Positions 55,395 to 64,000 of a stretch of DNA of 64,000 nucleotides are shown piece after piece. A program made the translations under genes and the position numbers. The first letter of the stretch is position 1, and each line of letters begins with the position of its first letter. The DNA is taken from positions 1-64,000 of the forward strand of contig NZ_JADILK010000007.1 in assembly GCF_017355165.1 (NCBI RefSeq), written 5' to 3'. The notes beneath the pieces were generated by a model that worked only from the letters and a program-made list of their open reading frames with translations, did no database searches and was not told where the DNA came from. Origin of the DNA: Bacillus sp. SD075. Lineage in GTDB: Bacteria; Bacillota; Bacilli; Bacillales; DSM-1321.

Positions 55395-56822
55395 ATGGAA
55401 TTCTTAGAAAAATTTATTAGTGAGACTAATGATGTGTTATGGTCTTCCATATTGATCATCATGTTGGTTGGATTGGGTCTCTATTTTAGCATCCGCACGA
55501 AGTTTGTCCAATTCAGAATGGTAGGGGAAATGTTCAGGCTTTTGGGTGAAGGGGCAACTGCGGATAAAAAAGGTGTAACATCCTTTCAGGCATTTTGCAT
55601 AAGCACGGCATCGCGGGTAGGAACTGGTAACCTTGCAGGTGTTGCCATCGCGATTACGATGGGCGGTCCTGGAGCCGTTTTCTGGATGTGGTTAATAGCA
55701 CTGATCGGGGCTGCTTCCGCATTCATTGAAAGTACACTTGCTCAAATTTATAAGGTCAAGGATGGGGATACATTCCGCGGCGGTCCTGCTTATTATATGG
55801 AAAAAGCATTGAATGCCCGCTGGATGGGCGTCACTTTTGCAGTGTTGATTTCACTTACATTTGGACTAGCTTTCAACTCCGTACAAGCCAATACGATTAC
55901 AAGCGCATTCAACGAATCGTTTGGGATTGAAAAGTGGGTTACGGCAATCATCCTGGCTATGGTCACGGCCGTCATCATTTTTGGCGGGATCAAAATGATT
56001 GCGAAGGTATCAGAAGTCATCGTTCCAATCATGGCAGGAGCCTATGTGATAGTGGCATTGATTATCATCATCTTGAATATTACCGAGTTGCCTAGTGTCT
56101 TTGCTTTGATCTTTGAAAGTGCATTTGATGGAATTAGAGAAGTGGCTGGCGGAGTACTGGGAGCAGCCATGATGCAGGGAATCAAGCGCGGCTTGTTTTC
56201 AAATGAAGCCGGTATGGGGAGTGCACCTAATGCTGGTGCGACTGCTGATGTCAGTCATCCTGTCAAGCAAGGGCTCATTCAGTCTCTGGGTGTTTTTGTC
56301 GATACGCTCATCATTTGCAGCTCGACTGCCTTCATCATTTTGTTTTCAGGTCTTTATACATCGAAGGAAACGGATGGAATCGTCCTTACCCAAAATGCCC
56401 TTGGAACGGCATTGGGATCTTGGGCGGGTATTTTTCTTGCCATCATCGTACTGTTATTCGCTTTTAGTTCCATTGTAGGCAACTATTATTATGGAGAGTC
56501 GAACATTGGCTTCATCAATGAAAAGAAGGTTTGGTTAAACGTCTATCGTGTTGCTGTCGTAGGGATGGTGATATTCGGTTCGCTTGCCTCACTTGAATTT
56601 GTTTGGGGACTTGCTGACTTGCTGATGGCCCTTATGGCCATTATCAACCTGATCGCGATAGCATTACTAGGGAAAATTGCATTTGCTGCACTGGCCGATT
56701 ATCAAAAGCAAAAGAAAAGTGGGAAAAATCCTGTCTTTCATGTGAACAATATTAAAGGTTTAAAGAATGTGGAATGTTGGGGTGACCCATCCGATAATGT
56801 GGATGGGAATAAGGTGGGCTAA
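55395..56822 (+). CDS. Sodium:alanine/glycine symporter (AgcS family)
   Basis: The 475-residue membrane protein has about 11 hydrophobic segments and the AgcS signature GTGNLAGVAIAITMGGPGAVFWMW, then GLFSNEAGMGSAPNAGATADVSHPVKQG. It imports alanine, glycine or a related small amino acid with sodium. GAGGAGG precedes the ATG. It is monocistronic with its own terminator. Confidence 0.93.
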   Translation: MEFLEKFISETNDVLWSSILIIMLVGLGLYFSIRTKFVQFRMVGEMFRLLGEGATADKKGVTSFQAFCISTASRVGTGNLAGVAIAITMGGPGAVFWMWLIALIGAASAFIESTLAQIYKVKDGDTFRGGPAYYMEKALNARWMGVTFAVLISLTFGLAFNSVQANTITSAFNESFGIEKWVTAIILAMVTAVIIFGGIKMIAKVSEVIVPIMAGAYVIVALIIIILNITELPSVFALIFESAFDGIREVAGGVLGAAMMQGIKRGLFSNEAGMGSAPNAGATADVSHPVKQGLIQSLGVFVDTLIICSSTAFIILFSGLYTSKETDGIVLTQNALGTALGSWAGIFLAIIVLLFAFSSIVGNYYYGESNIGFINEKKVWLNVYRVAVVGMVIFGSLASLEFVWGLADLLMALMAIINLIAIALLGKIAFAALADYQKQKKSGKNPVFHVNNIKGLKNVECWGDPSDNVDGNKVG

Positions 56823-56831
56823 GCTCTCATT

Positions 56832-56880
56832 AAGCTTACAAGTAAAATTCTGAAAGAGGATTTTACTTGTAAGCTTTTTT
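56832..56880 (+). terminator. Terminator after the alanine symporter
   Basis: A 17-bp perfect stem (56832-56848 with 56860-56876) followed by T residues. Confidence 0.9.
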
Positions 56881-56999
56881 CCATTTCCCTTATTTTTTAT
56901 CATTATTGAATATTGCTTCTTTTTTTTACACAAAATACCTTTGTCTTTAATATGCTGTCAATCGATGATTGGACAATTTAAAAACTAGGAGTGAAAAAA

Positions 57000-57218
57000 A
57001 TGGGTAGCAAGCAATCCAAAAATGAATCTTCAGAAATCGCGGGAAGAATATATGATGTTAGTGATTATAAACGGGAAGATACCTTCTCTTCTGGACTGGC
57101 TAGAACCCACGAACAGGTTTCGGACACTTATGCGGAAGGCGATATAAAAGCAGTCGTTGATGATGTAAGTGGAAGAGATATTGAGCTTGCGAAAGAAAGA
57201 TCTAAGGAAGAAAAGTAA
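57000..57218 (+). CDS. YozQ-like DUF4025 protein
   Basis: The 72-residue, highly polar protein matches the small DUF4025 family (YozQ in Bacillus subtilis), with the GRIYDVSDYKR and GLARTHEQVSDTYAEG segments. The ATG at 57000 is 7 nt after AGGAG; an upstream in-frame GTG overlaps that site. Function is unknown. Confidence 0.8.
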   Translation: MGSKQSKNESSEIAGRIYDVSDYKREDTFSSGLARTHEQVSDTYAEGDIKAVVDDVSGRDIELAKERSKEEK

Positions 57219-57274
57219 TAATGGGATTTTTGTTTTTTTAGGAACAAGAATTATCGCTTGCTGTTCGGTTTGAA

Positions 57275-57311
57275 CCCCTAGCTTTCGGAAAGATGAAACA
57301 AGAGCTAGGGG
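57275..57311. terminator. Hairpin between yozQ-like gene and cbiO
   Basis: CCCCTAGCT (57275-57283) pairs perfectly with AGCTAGGGG (57303-57311). It lies between converging genes. The T tract is poor on both strands. Confidence 0.55.
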
Positions 57312-57319
57312 ATACATAA

Positions 57320-58165
57320 TTAATAAATCCGTTCTGTCTCCAACATTTGAAGCAATTCTTCCTTCGTTCTTGGGAAATGGCCTCTTTCTGTAGGTTTCCT
57401 TGATTGATGGAGGGCTTGAAACATTTCAAAAACCCATGGCTTTTCCAGATGTGACTGCAGCAAAACGCATTCGTCATGGAAAACGGATATAGGATCTCCT
57501 TGATATATGACCTTACCATCATTCATGACAACGACTTCATCAGCCCATTGATAAGCTAAATTAACATCATGAGTTGATAGGATTATCGTTTTGTCAGGGT
57601 GGTAGATACTGTCCAGCAGATCCATGATCTGTCTTGAGAAATAAGGGTCCAATCCAGCGGTAGGCTCGTCCAAGAGCCAGACATCGGGCTCCATGGCGAG
57701 TATCCCTGCAATGGCGACTCGTTTTTTTTGCCCTAGGCTCAAAAAATGGGTAGGTCTGTCTTTGAGGTCAGTTACTTCCGTTTCATTCATCGCCCAATTT
57801 ACTTTCTCCTGGACTGTATTTCTATCCCATCCCAAATTCATCGGTCCAAACGATATATCCTGTTGTACATTAGCGGAAAAGAGCTGCGAATCGGGATCTT
57901 GAAAAACGATCCCGACTTGCTTACGTAATGTTAATAATGCTTTACGGTCATATTTCATTTTCTTGCCATTGAATCTGATTGTACCTGCTGTAGGTTGTAA
58001 AAGTCCATTTAAATGGAGGAATAAAGTAGATTTGCCAGCACCGTTATTGCCTAATAATGCAATCTTTTTACCGTGTTGGATCGTTAGCGAAAGATCATTT
58101 AAAGCGAACGTTCCATCTGCGTATTGATGGGTGAGGCCTTCTATATGAAAAATATGCTCTGCCAT
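57320..58165 (-). CDS. cbiO: Cobalt ECF transporter ATPase CbiO
   Basis: The 281-residue ATPase has Walker A GNNGAGKST, the signature LSLGQKKRVAIAGILA (S-L-G-Q in place of S-G-G-Q, normal for ECF ATPases) and Walker B VWLLDEPTAGLD. It drives cobalt uptake with CbiM, CbiN and CbiQ. It is the last gene of the leftward cobalamin-riboswitch operon, 18 nt after cbiQ. Confidence 0.95.
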   Translation of the reverse strand: MAEHIFHIEGLTHQYADGTFALNDLSLTIQHGKKIALLGNNGAGKSTLFLHLNGLLQPTAGTIRFNGKKMKYDRKALLTLRKQVGIVFQDPDSQLFSANVQQDISFGPMNLGWDRNTVQEKVNWAMNETEVTDLKDRPTHFLSLGQKKRVAIAGILAMEPDVWLLDEPTAGLDPYFSRQIMDLLDSIYHPDKTIILSTHDVNLAYQWADEVVVMNDGKVIYQGDPISVFHDECVLLQSHLEKPWVFEMFQALHQSRKPTERGHFPRTKEELLQMLETERIY

Positions 58166-58183
58166 TCTTGGGTTGCCTCCAAT

Positions 58184-58960
58184 TTACAAATATCCATTAA
58201 TAAAGATTAAGCTTCCTAGTATTGCAATGGCGATCAGCCAATTGAGTGAGGAATAGGTGTAAGTATCTTCACTATAGGAAAGGTTCTCCTGATAGCCTCT
58301 TGCGTTCATAGCCATCGTCAATTGCCCAGAGCGTTGCAATACTCCTAAAAATAATGATGAGATTAGTAATCCGAGAGATCGAATGCCTTTCCTTAACGAA
58401 CCATACCCCAGCCGTGAAGCTTGTGATTGGTGAATCGCCAAAGCTGTATCTAAAAAAATAAAGATGAAGCGATAGGTTAATTCTATTAAATCGACCAATA
58501 AGACAGGCACTTTTAGTTTTCGCAGCACGGATAGGATCACGGTAACGGGTGTAGTTAAGGTAAGGAAATATAAACAGCTGATACTGCCGAATACGACAGA
58601 AATCAAACTGATCACCGTGCCGATGCTGTCATCGCTGATGAATATCTGCCAATTCCCGATCTTCCAGGACCACCATATATTCGATATCGAAGTGAATTTA
58701 CTTGTGAAAGAAAAAAGGATGGTAATTGTACCTGATAGTATAAAGAATGCTGGTAATAGAAGTAATTTAAGATAATAAGCAAACGGGATTTTTGCCGCAA
58801 AAATGATTAAAGCGCTCATCACTGTAAAAGTGATGAGCGAAACGGCCATATCCCTTACCGTTAACGAAAATAGCAAAAGGGTGATTGCAAAAACCATTTT
58901 TTCCAACGGATGTACATCCTTTAGCCCATTGAAATAGGCATATTTATCAATGAGTAACAT
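58184..58960 (-). CDS. cbiQ: Cobalt ECF transporter membrane subunit CbiQ
   Basis: The 258-residue membrane protein has five or six hydrophobic segments, the coupling motif YRFIFIFLDTALAIHQSQASRLG and the second AMNARGY box. It couples ATP hydrolysis by CbiO to cobalt passage through CbiMN. Its start overlaps the cbiN end by 14 nt. Confidence 0.93.
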   Translation of the reverse strand: MLLIDKYAYFNGLKDVHPLEKMVFAITLLLFSLTVRDMAVSLITFTVMSALIIFAAKIPFAYYLKLLLLPAFFILSGTITILFSFTSKFTSISNIWWSWKIGNWQIFISDDSIGTVISLISVVFGSISCLYFLTLTTPVTVILSVLRKLKVPVLLVDLIELTYRFIFIFLDTALAIHQSQASRLGYGSLRKGIRSLGLLISSLFLGVLQRSGQLTMAMNARGYQENLSYSEDTYTYSSLNWLIAIAILGSLIFINGYL

Positions 58961-59255
58961 GCTTCGATTTTTCTGGGACTTGTTTGGTCGGCTTATTCCT
59001 TTGCCTCGTTACACCAATGAAATAACCAATGAAGCCAGCTCCTATTGCAGCTTGCAGCGCAAATAACAAGCTTTCGGTTTCTGTACCTGGCGGCTCCCAA
59101 ATACTGTTGAACCATGGCTTGTATTCCGGCTGGATTTTAGTGATGGCTTCCTCAGCTTCGCCGTCTGCACCGCCGAAATCCGTGCCTTGTTGGGTGATTA
59201 ATGGTATGGTAGCAAGAATGACGACCAGGAAAAGCAACAGTATACTTTTTTTCAT
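58947..59255 (-). CDS. cbiN: Cobalt transporter accessory protein CbiN
   Basis: The 102-residue protein has two hydrophobic segments separated by an extracytoplasmic loop with GTDFGGADGEAEEAI and PWFNSIWEPPGTETESLLFALQA, the CbiN signature. It helps CbiM load cobalt. AAGGAGG precedes the ATG. It is one base from the end of cbiM. Confidence 0.93.
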   Translation of the reverse strand: MKKSILLLFLVVILATIPLITQQGTDFGGADGEAEEAITKIQPEYKPWFNSIWEPPGTETESLLFALQAAIGAGFIGYFIGVTRQRNKPTKQVPEKSKHVTH

Positions 59256-59256
59256 G

Positions 59257-60000
59257 TTAACGGGCCTCCTTAGATAAAACTCGCAGCAATTTCAATTCGC
59301 CTAGATTGTATTTTTTTAAGAAATTCATCACGACGACTGTCAATAACCCCTCACTGATTGCCAACGGAATTTGGGTCAGGGCAAAAATCCCTGCAAATTT
59401 ACTGAAAGAGGCCAAGAATCCACCTACCTCGGATGGAAAAGCAAGGGCAAGTTGAACGGATGTTACCACATAGGTTCCCAAATCTCCAAAAGCAGCTGCC
59501 AAGAAAACCGCGAGAGAGAAAGACCAACCCAATTTAGTAGCGCCCTTGAAGATAAAGTAAGCAATGAAAGGTCCGCAAATCGCCATGGAAAATGCATTGG
59601 CCCCTAATGTCGTCAATCCTCCGTGAGCAAGTAAAACAGCTTGAAATAAAAGAACGATGGAGCCAACGACACTCATGGCCAATGGTCCGAATAATATGGA
59701 ACCCAATCCAACTCCGGTAGGGTGTGAAGAACTTCCTGTAACGGAAGGAATCTTAAGGGCGGATAATATAAATACAAATGCGCCCGATAGGCCAAGTATC
59801 ATTTTTGTTTCTGGGTTTTCGCGTACTTTGGACCTGATGGACCGGTACCCCAAGATTAAAAAGGGAAGTGTAACGGCCCACCAGAATATAGCCCATTCAA
59901 TGGGTAAAAACCCCTCCATGATATGCATGGCCATTGCCCGTTTTGGGACAAAAAGCAGTAAGATGACAAAATAAAGAATTTTCCAATTGGTTCTTTTCAT
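59257..60000 (-). CDS. cbiM: Cobalt ECF transporter substrate-binding subunit CbiM
   Basis: The protein is 247 residues from the ATG at 60000, 5 nt after AAAGGAGA; an upstream in-frame start would overlap that site. A signal peptide (to about residue 24) precedes MHIMEGFLP; cleavage there would free the N-terminal Met-His that coordinates cobalt in CbiM/NikM proteins. [18 protein letters not shown] supplies the further conserved His. It has seven or so hydrophobic segments. It is the first gene of the leftward operon under a cobalamin riboswitch. Confidence 0.94.
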   Translation of the reverse strand: MKRTNWKILYFVILLLFVPKRAMAMHIMEGFLPIEWAIFWWAVTLPFLILGYRSIRSKVRENPETKMILGLSGAFVFILSALKIPSVTGSSSHPTGVGLGSILFGPLAMSVVGSIVLLFQAVLLAHGGLTTLGANAFSMAICGPFIAYFIFKGATKLGWSFSLAVFLAAAFGDLGTYVVTSVQLALAFPSEVGGFLASFSKFAGIFALTQIPLAISEGLLTVVVMNFLKKYNLGELKLLRVLSKEAR

Positions 60001-60065
60001 TCTTTCTCCTTTCAACACTTTTAATTTTTCTGATCAATCTTTAGAAGAAAAGCGGCGTCCAACAT

Positions 60066-60096
60066 AAAAAGCACTTCTCCCAAGGGAAAGAAGTGC
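60066..60096 (-). terminator. Terminator of the cbiM cobalamin riboswitch
   Basis: GCACTTCT (60071-60078) and AGAAGTGC (60089-60096) form the stem; read leftward it runs into five T (60066-60070). It lies between the aptamer and cbiM. Confidence 0.88.
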
Positions 60097-60099
60097 GTA

Positions 60100-60375
60100 A
60101 TGAACAGGAAATTTGCAGCATAAACCAACCATGGGCCTTTCTGCCTGATCCGCACACCCATCCTCGTAGGCTGAAACAGTTTCACGCTTCATGGCAGGTC
60201 TCCTGGCTCTGGTTCATCATCCCATTACATCCTTCCCATCTCATTTGACAGTGGATTAAAGATAAAGTAATAGGACTCCCCTTTACAGTGGCGGGACCGC
60301 TCCGGATTTTCACCGGCTTCCCTTTTAAGCTGAATTCCAAGGAATTCAACACCATGAAACTTATGTAATTATTTT
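60100..60375 (-). ncRNA. cbiM leader: Cobalamin riboswitch of the cbiMNQO operon
   Basis: On the minus strand the B12 box AGCCAGGAGACCTGCC lies at 60208-60193. The upstream core (GGTGAAAATCCGGAGCGGTCCC, CCACTGTAAAGGGGAGTCC) is at about 60320-60270 in the usual order. The element is complete. It is expected to shut off cobalt import when adenosylcobalamin is high. Confidence 0.95.
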
Positions 60376-60580
60376 GAAAATTCTCGTATAGTGTACCATA
60401 AAGAAATAATTCCAGCTACACTATCTTTTTTTTTCGGTACGAAGTTTGGTGTGAGGAAAGGATTTCAACTGGTTTTGCACTATTAAACTTTTCTAAACAG
60501 TCGGAATAAACTATTGAATTTTGATAAAGTTGTTATATGATAGATTAAGTTAGTTAGAAATGTATAATAAAACCAAATAT
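60376..60580. other. Divergent promoter region of the two cobalamin operons
   Basis: About 200 nt of AT-rich sequence between the two riboswitches. It must contain the two outward promoters. No operator was recognised. Confidence 0.4.
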
Positions 60581-60584
60581 TTCA

Positions 60585-60790
60585 TTTTAAAAGTGCTCTT
60601 GTGTGAACAAGCAAGGGATAATAGGGAAAACGGTGAAAATCCGATGCAGCCCCCGCTACTGTAAACGCTGATGAAATTGTCGATAGCCACTGGCATGATG
60701 CCGGGAAGGGACAAAGTAAAATGAAGCGTAAGCCAGGAAACCTGCTTTTAAAATTGCATGATACTTTTCGGAGGGAAAGGTAGAAGGACT
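60585..60790 (+). ncRNA. cbiW leader: Cobalamin riboswitch of the cbiW operon
   Basis: The plus strand has GGGAAAACGGTGAAAATCCG, GCAGCCCCCGCTACTGTAA, GCCACTGG with GATGCCGGGAAGG and the B12 box AGCCAGGAAACCTGCT at 60731-60746, a complete aptamer. A terminator follows. Corrin synthesis should be repressed by the end product. Confidence 0.96.
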
Positions 60791-60850
60791 ATGACGATTT
60801 TGGGAGGTTGGGCATGTTTGCCTGGTGCTCCTCATTCATATAGTTTTTTT

Positions 60851-60880
60851 AAACCTTGACCCTAATGTTAAGGTTTTTTA
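60851..60880 (+). terminator. Terminator of the cbiW cobalamin riboswitch
   Basis: AAACCTT (60851-60857) pairs with AAGGTTT (60870-60876), followed by T residues, 35 nt before cbiW. Confidence 0.82.
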
Positions 60881-60913
60881 TTTTGCCTTTTCCCTGAATT
60901 CAGGAGGAAAAAG

Positions 60914-61282
60914 ATGACTACTTGGAACTTGACGGGTACAAAGACACATCTGTTGATTTGTAATGGGAGCAGCTGCATGAAAAAGGGCGGGGAAGAAGTA
61001 ACCCAAGCGATTCGCGATGAAATTACTTCAAAAGGACTTGATTTGAAAATCCATACAACCAGGACACGCTGTAACGGAAGATGTAAGGATGCCTGCGTTG
61101 TGATTGCCTATCCCCAAGGAAACTGGTATCGAGTGGAAACGCCTGATTTCGGTCGGCAGATCGTCAGTAATTATGATGATGGGGAGTTTGTTCCACAGAT
61201 GATCTACCAATTCAATGGTGGGGAAATGAACCCTAATCCAGATTTTCCTGCTCATACGGGTATTTCAAAGAACAAAGCGTAA
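60914..61282 (+). CDS. cbiW: CbiW-type (2Fe-2S) ferredoxin
   Basis: The 122-residue thioredoxin-like ferredoxin has cysteines in ICNGSSCMKKG and in RCNGRCKDACVV, which supply the [2Fe-2S] ligands. It is the first gene of the cobI-type operon in Bacillus megaterium, where CbiW is thought to serve redox steps with CbiH60. CAGGAGG precedes the ATG, and cbiH60 follows after 14 nt. Confidence 0.9.
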   Translation: MTTWNLTGTKTHLLICNGSSCMKKGGEEVTQAIRDEITSKGLDLKIHTTRTRCNGRCKDACVVIAYPQGNWYRVETPDFGRQIVSNYDDGEFVPQMIYQFNGGEMNPNPDFPAHTGISKNKA

Positions 61283-61296
61283 AAGGAGATGTCTTA

Positions 61297-62934
61297 ATGG
61301 GTACAAACGGTAAATTATTCGTCGTGGGCTTTGGGCCAGGGAATTTTGAACACATTACCAAGCGTGCTGTCGAAGCCCTTCAAGAAAGTGACTACATCAT
61401 CGGTTATAAAACTTATGTTGAACTCATTCAGGGACTGCTTACAGATCAAACGATTATTAGTACGGGGATGACTGAAGAGGTATCACGTGCCCAAGAAGCA
61501 GTGAAACAAGCGGAGCTGGGTAAGAAAGTGGCGGTAATTTCCAGCGGAGATGCCGGAGTTTACGGGATGGCAGGGTTGGTTTATGAAGTATTGATTGAAA
61601 AAGGCTGGAAAGAAGAAACTGGAGTGGGCATTGAAGTCATTCCTGGCATTTCTGCAATCAACTCTTGTGCATCTTTACTTGGGGCACCAGTCATGCACGA
61701 CTCGTGTACGATCAGCCTCAGTGATCATTTAACTCCTTGGGAACTGATCGCTAAGAGGGTTGAGGCGGCTGCAGCGGCAGACTTTGTCATTGCACTGTAT
61801 AATCCGCGCAGCGGCAGGCGGACCAGGCAAATTGTAGAAACACAGAAAATTCTCCTTCGCTATCGTTCGCCCGATACACCTGTCGGGTTGGTGAAAAGTG
61901 CTTATCGCGATAGGCAGGATATTGTCATAACCAATTTGAAGGAAATGTTGAATCACGATATTGGAATGTTGACCACCGTCGTTATCGGTAATTCATCCAC
62001 CTTTTTATATGATGACAAAATCATCACTCCAAGAGGCTATCAGAGGAAATATACCTTGAATTCGGAGAAGCAAGCATTGAAGCCGCATCAGCGTCTTCAA
62101 AAAGAAGCGGAACCGTGGGCATTAGACCAAGAAGCCATTACCGAGTCTGCTGGAGGAGTTGGATTACTTACAAAAGCACCAGAAAAGAAGCCAGCTTCCT
62201 TTGAAATGGCCATGGAAGCCCTGTCAAGAGTCAAGGGCCAGACCGTTCTGCAATCCATTAAGCCGATTGTTCAGCAAAAAATGGAGTCGGTATTCGAACT
62301 TGCCGTTAGTCCAGGTGTGGCGAATAAACAATTCACTCCCAAACAAATGATGACACTTGCGGAAGTGGTCGGGGATAAGGGAACGATGGAATACACGCCG
62401 AATCATAAAATCGTATTAAAGATTCCAACAACGGATCCGGAAGTCATTACGGGGAAATTGCAATCTGCAAACTTTCTTTTATCACCGATAGGAGATGTAC
62501 TGACATTAAAAGCCTGTGATTTCTGTGATGGCGAAAAAGCGGAATCCATTCCTTATGCGGATGAAATACACCGGGTGCTTGGCGGAATGAAAATGCCCAA
62601 GGAACTGAACATCGGTTTTAATGGGTGTGGGATGGCTTGTTATAGTGCTGTGATGGATGATATCGGGATTGTCTTCCGAAAAGGGAAATTCGACTTATTT
62701 CTTGGAGCTAAACCGGTTGGAAGAACAGCCCATCCAGGTCAGCCGGTTGCGGAAGGCATTGAACCGGAACAGCTTGTTGAACTGATTGCTGACATTGTCG
62801 GCGAGTATAAGGAAAATGCCCATCCAAATGAGCGGCTGTTTAAATACTTCAAACGTTCGAAAAAGATACAGAATTTTTCTTATCAAGACATCGCTCCCAA
62901 AATAAACATAGAGCCTGCGCCTTGTGAAGACTAA
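61297..62934 (+). CDS. cbiH60: CbiH60, cobalt-factor III C17-methyltransferase fused to a redox domain
   Basis: The 545-residue fusion has a SAM-dependent precorrin methyltransferase domain (about residues 1-250; VGFGPGNFEHITKRA, ISSGDAGVYGMAGLVYE, DHLTPWELI). A nitrite/sulfite-reductase-like half domain at about 330-540 carries CDFCDGEKAE and NGCGMACYSAV, the cysteines for an Fe-S cluster. In Bacillus megaterium it carries out the ring contraction from cobalt-factor III to cobalt-precorrin-4. AAAGGAG precedes the ATG. It is followed by cbiX after 18 nt. Confidence 0.95.
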   Translation: MGTNGKLFVVGFGPGNFEHITKRAVEALQESDYIIGYKTYVELIQGLLTDQTIISTGMTEEVSRAQEAVKQAELGKKVAVISSGDAGVYGMAGLVYEVLIEKGWKEETGVGIEVIPGISAINSCASLLGAPVMHDSCTISLSDHLTPWELIAKRVEAAAAADFVIALYNPRSGRRTRQIVETQKILLRYRSPDTPVGLVKSAYRDRQDIVITNLKEMLNHDIGMLTTVVIGNSSTFLYDDKIITPRGYQRKYTLNSEKQALKPHQRLQKEAEPWALDQEAITESAGGVGLLTKAPEKKPASFEMAMEALSRVKGQTVLQSIKPIVQQKMESVFELAVSPGVANKQFTPKQMMTLAEVVGDKGTMEYTPNHKIVLKIPTTDPEVITGKLQSANFLLSPIGDVLTLKACDFCDGEKAESIPYADEIHRVLGGMKMPKELNIGFNGCGMACYSAVMDDIGIVFRKGKFDLFLGAKPVGRTAHPGQPVAEGIEPEQLVELIADIVGEYKENAHPNERLFKYFKRSKKIQNFSYQDIAPKINIEPAPCED

Positions 62935-62952
62935 TCAAGAGGGGGAAAGTAA

Positions 62953-63905
<953 letters not shown>

Positions 63906-63909
<4 letters not shown>

Positions 63910-64000
63910 TTTTGTTCTTGGCGGGTACAAGTGATGCAAGGGAATTAGCGATTGAGATGCAGCAGGTGGGATTCAAGGTTTTGGCAACTGTTGTAACCGG
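63906..64000 (+). CDS. cbiJ: CbiJ cobalt-precorrin-6A reductase, 5' part
   Basis: The ATG at 63906 overlaps the cbiX stop, and 31 codons run to the window end (ILFLAGTSDARELAIEMQQ, then VLATVVTG). This is the N-terminal GTSDAR motif of CbiJ/CobK. The gene order cbiW-cbiH60-cbiX-cbiJ matches Bacillus megaterium, so the rest of the corrin pathway should follow. It is truncated only by the window edge. Confidence 0.9.

Overview
The window reads as chromosome of a low-GC, aerobic, spore-forming Gram-positive of the Bacillaceae. The evidence is strong AGGAGG-type ribosome sites with ATG/GTG/TTG starts, sigma-A promoters, hairpin-plus-T terminators, a gerA-type spore germination operon, Bacillus-type ferredoxin and YumC-like reductase, a YozQ-like small protein, and the cbiW-cbiH60-cbiX-cbiJ gene order known from Bacillus megaterium. 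A Peribacillus / Bacillus simplex-like species would fit, but that is inference. No rRNA, tRNA, CRISPR array, prophage or complete insertion sequence was seen.

Layout. 1-7.2 kb: a DapB-like dehydrogenase, an MFS carboxylate transporter, a cis-dihydrodiol-dehydrogenase-like SDR, an alpha/beta hydrolase, a ferredoxin and a ferredoxin-NADP reductase; the transporter and the SDR share a palindromic operator. 7.3-15.3 kb: a dead isoaspartyl dipeptidase gene, a LysR regulator and a divergent TAXI-TRAP transporter followed by an exported gamma-glutamyltransferase. 15.5-29.5 kb: a molybdenum cofactor and formate dehydrogenase island (mrp, fdhD, moaA, moaC, moeB, moeA, broken moaE, moaD, fdhA, DUF1641, psiE-like, DUF2294). 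Two of its transcription units start with near-identical promoter-leader-terminator cassettes whose terminator stems carry compensatory changes. 30-34 kb: gerA-type germinant receptor. 34.8-37 kb: formimidoylglutamase, a 51-residue small protein and an SRAP/YedK protein. 37.3-39 kb: a divergent S-box (SAM-I) leader in front of a MetT-like NhaC-family transporter. 39-43 kb: a two-gene chromate transporter, a frameshifted LysR gene and a dead acyl-CoA synthetase gene. 43-48 kb: an IclR regulator divergent from CoA-transferase A/B, a thiolase and an NRAMP-like transporter without the usual metal motif. 48.6-54.7 kb: a TPP riboswitch in front of LuxE-like and LuxC-like genes, an ABC importer and an SDR. 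55-57 kb: an alanine/sodium symporter and YozQ. 57.3-64 kb: divergent cobalamin-riboswitch operons, cbiMNQO for cobalt uptake to the left and the anaerobic cobalamin pathway to the right, cut by the window end inside cbiJ.

How the genes work together. The Mo island makes molybdopterin and sulfurated Mo cofactor for the NAD-type formate dehydrogenase, although its own moaE is dead, so MoaE must come from elsewhere in the genome. The TPP-controlled operon looks like an importer plus an acid-to-alcohol reduction module and is the best candidate here for an uncharacterised thiamine-precursor salvage route. The two cobalamin operons link cobalt import to corrin ring synthesis. At least eight gene relics (iadA, moaE, a DUF1641 copy, lysR, acyl-CoA synthetase, lysE, hicB-like, and an unidentified one near 29.8 kb) show an actively decaying accessory region.
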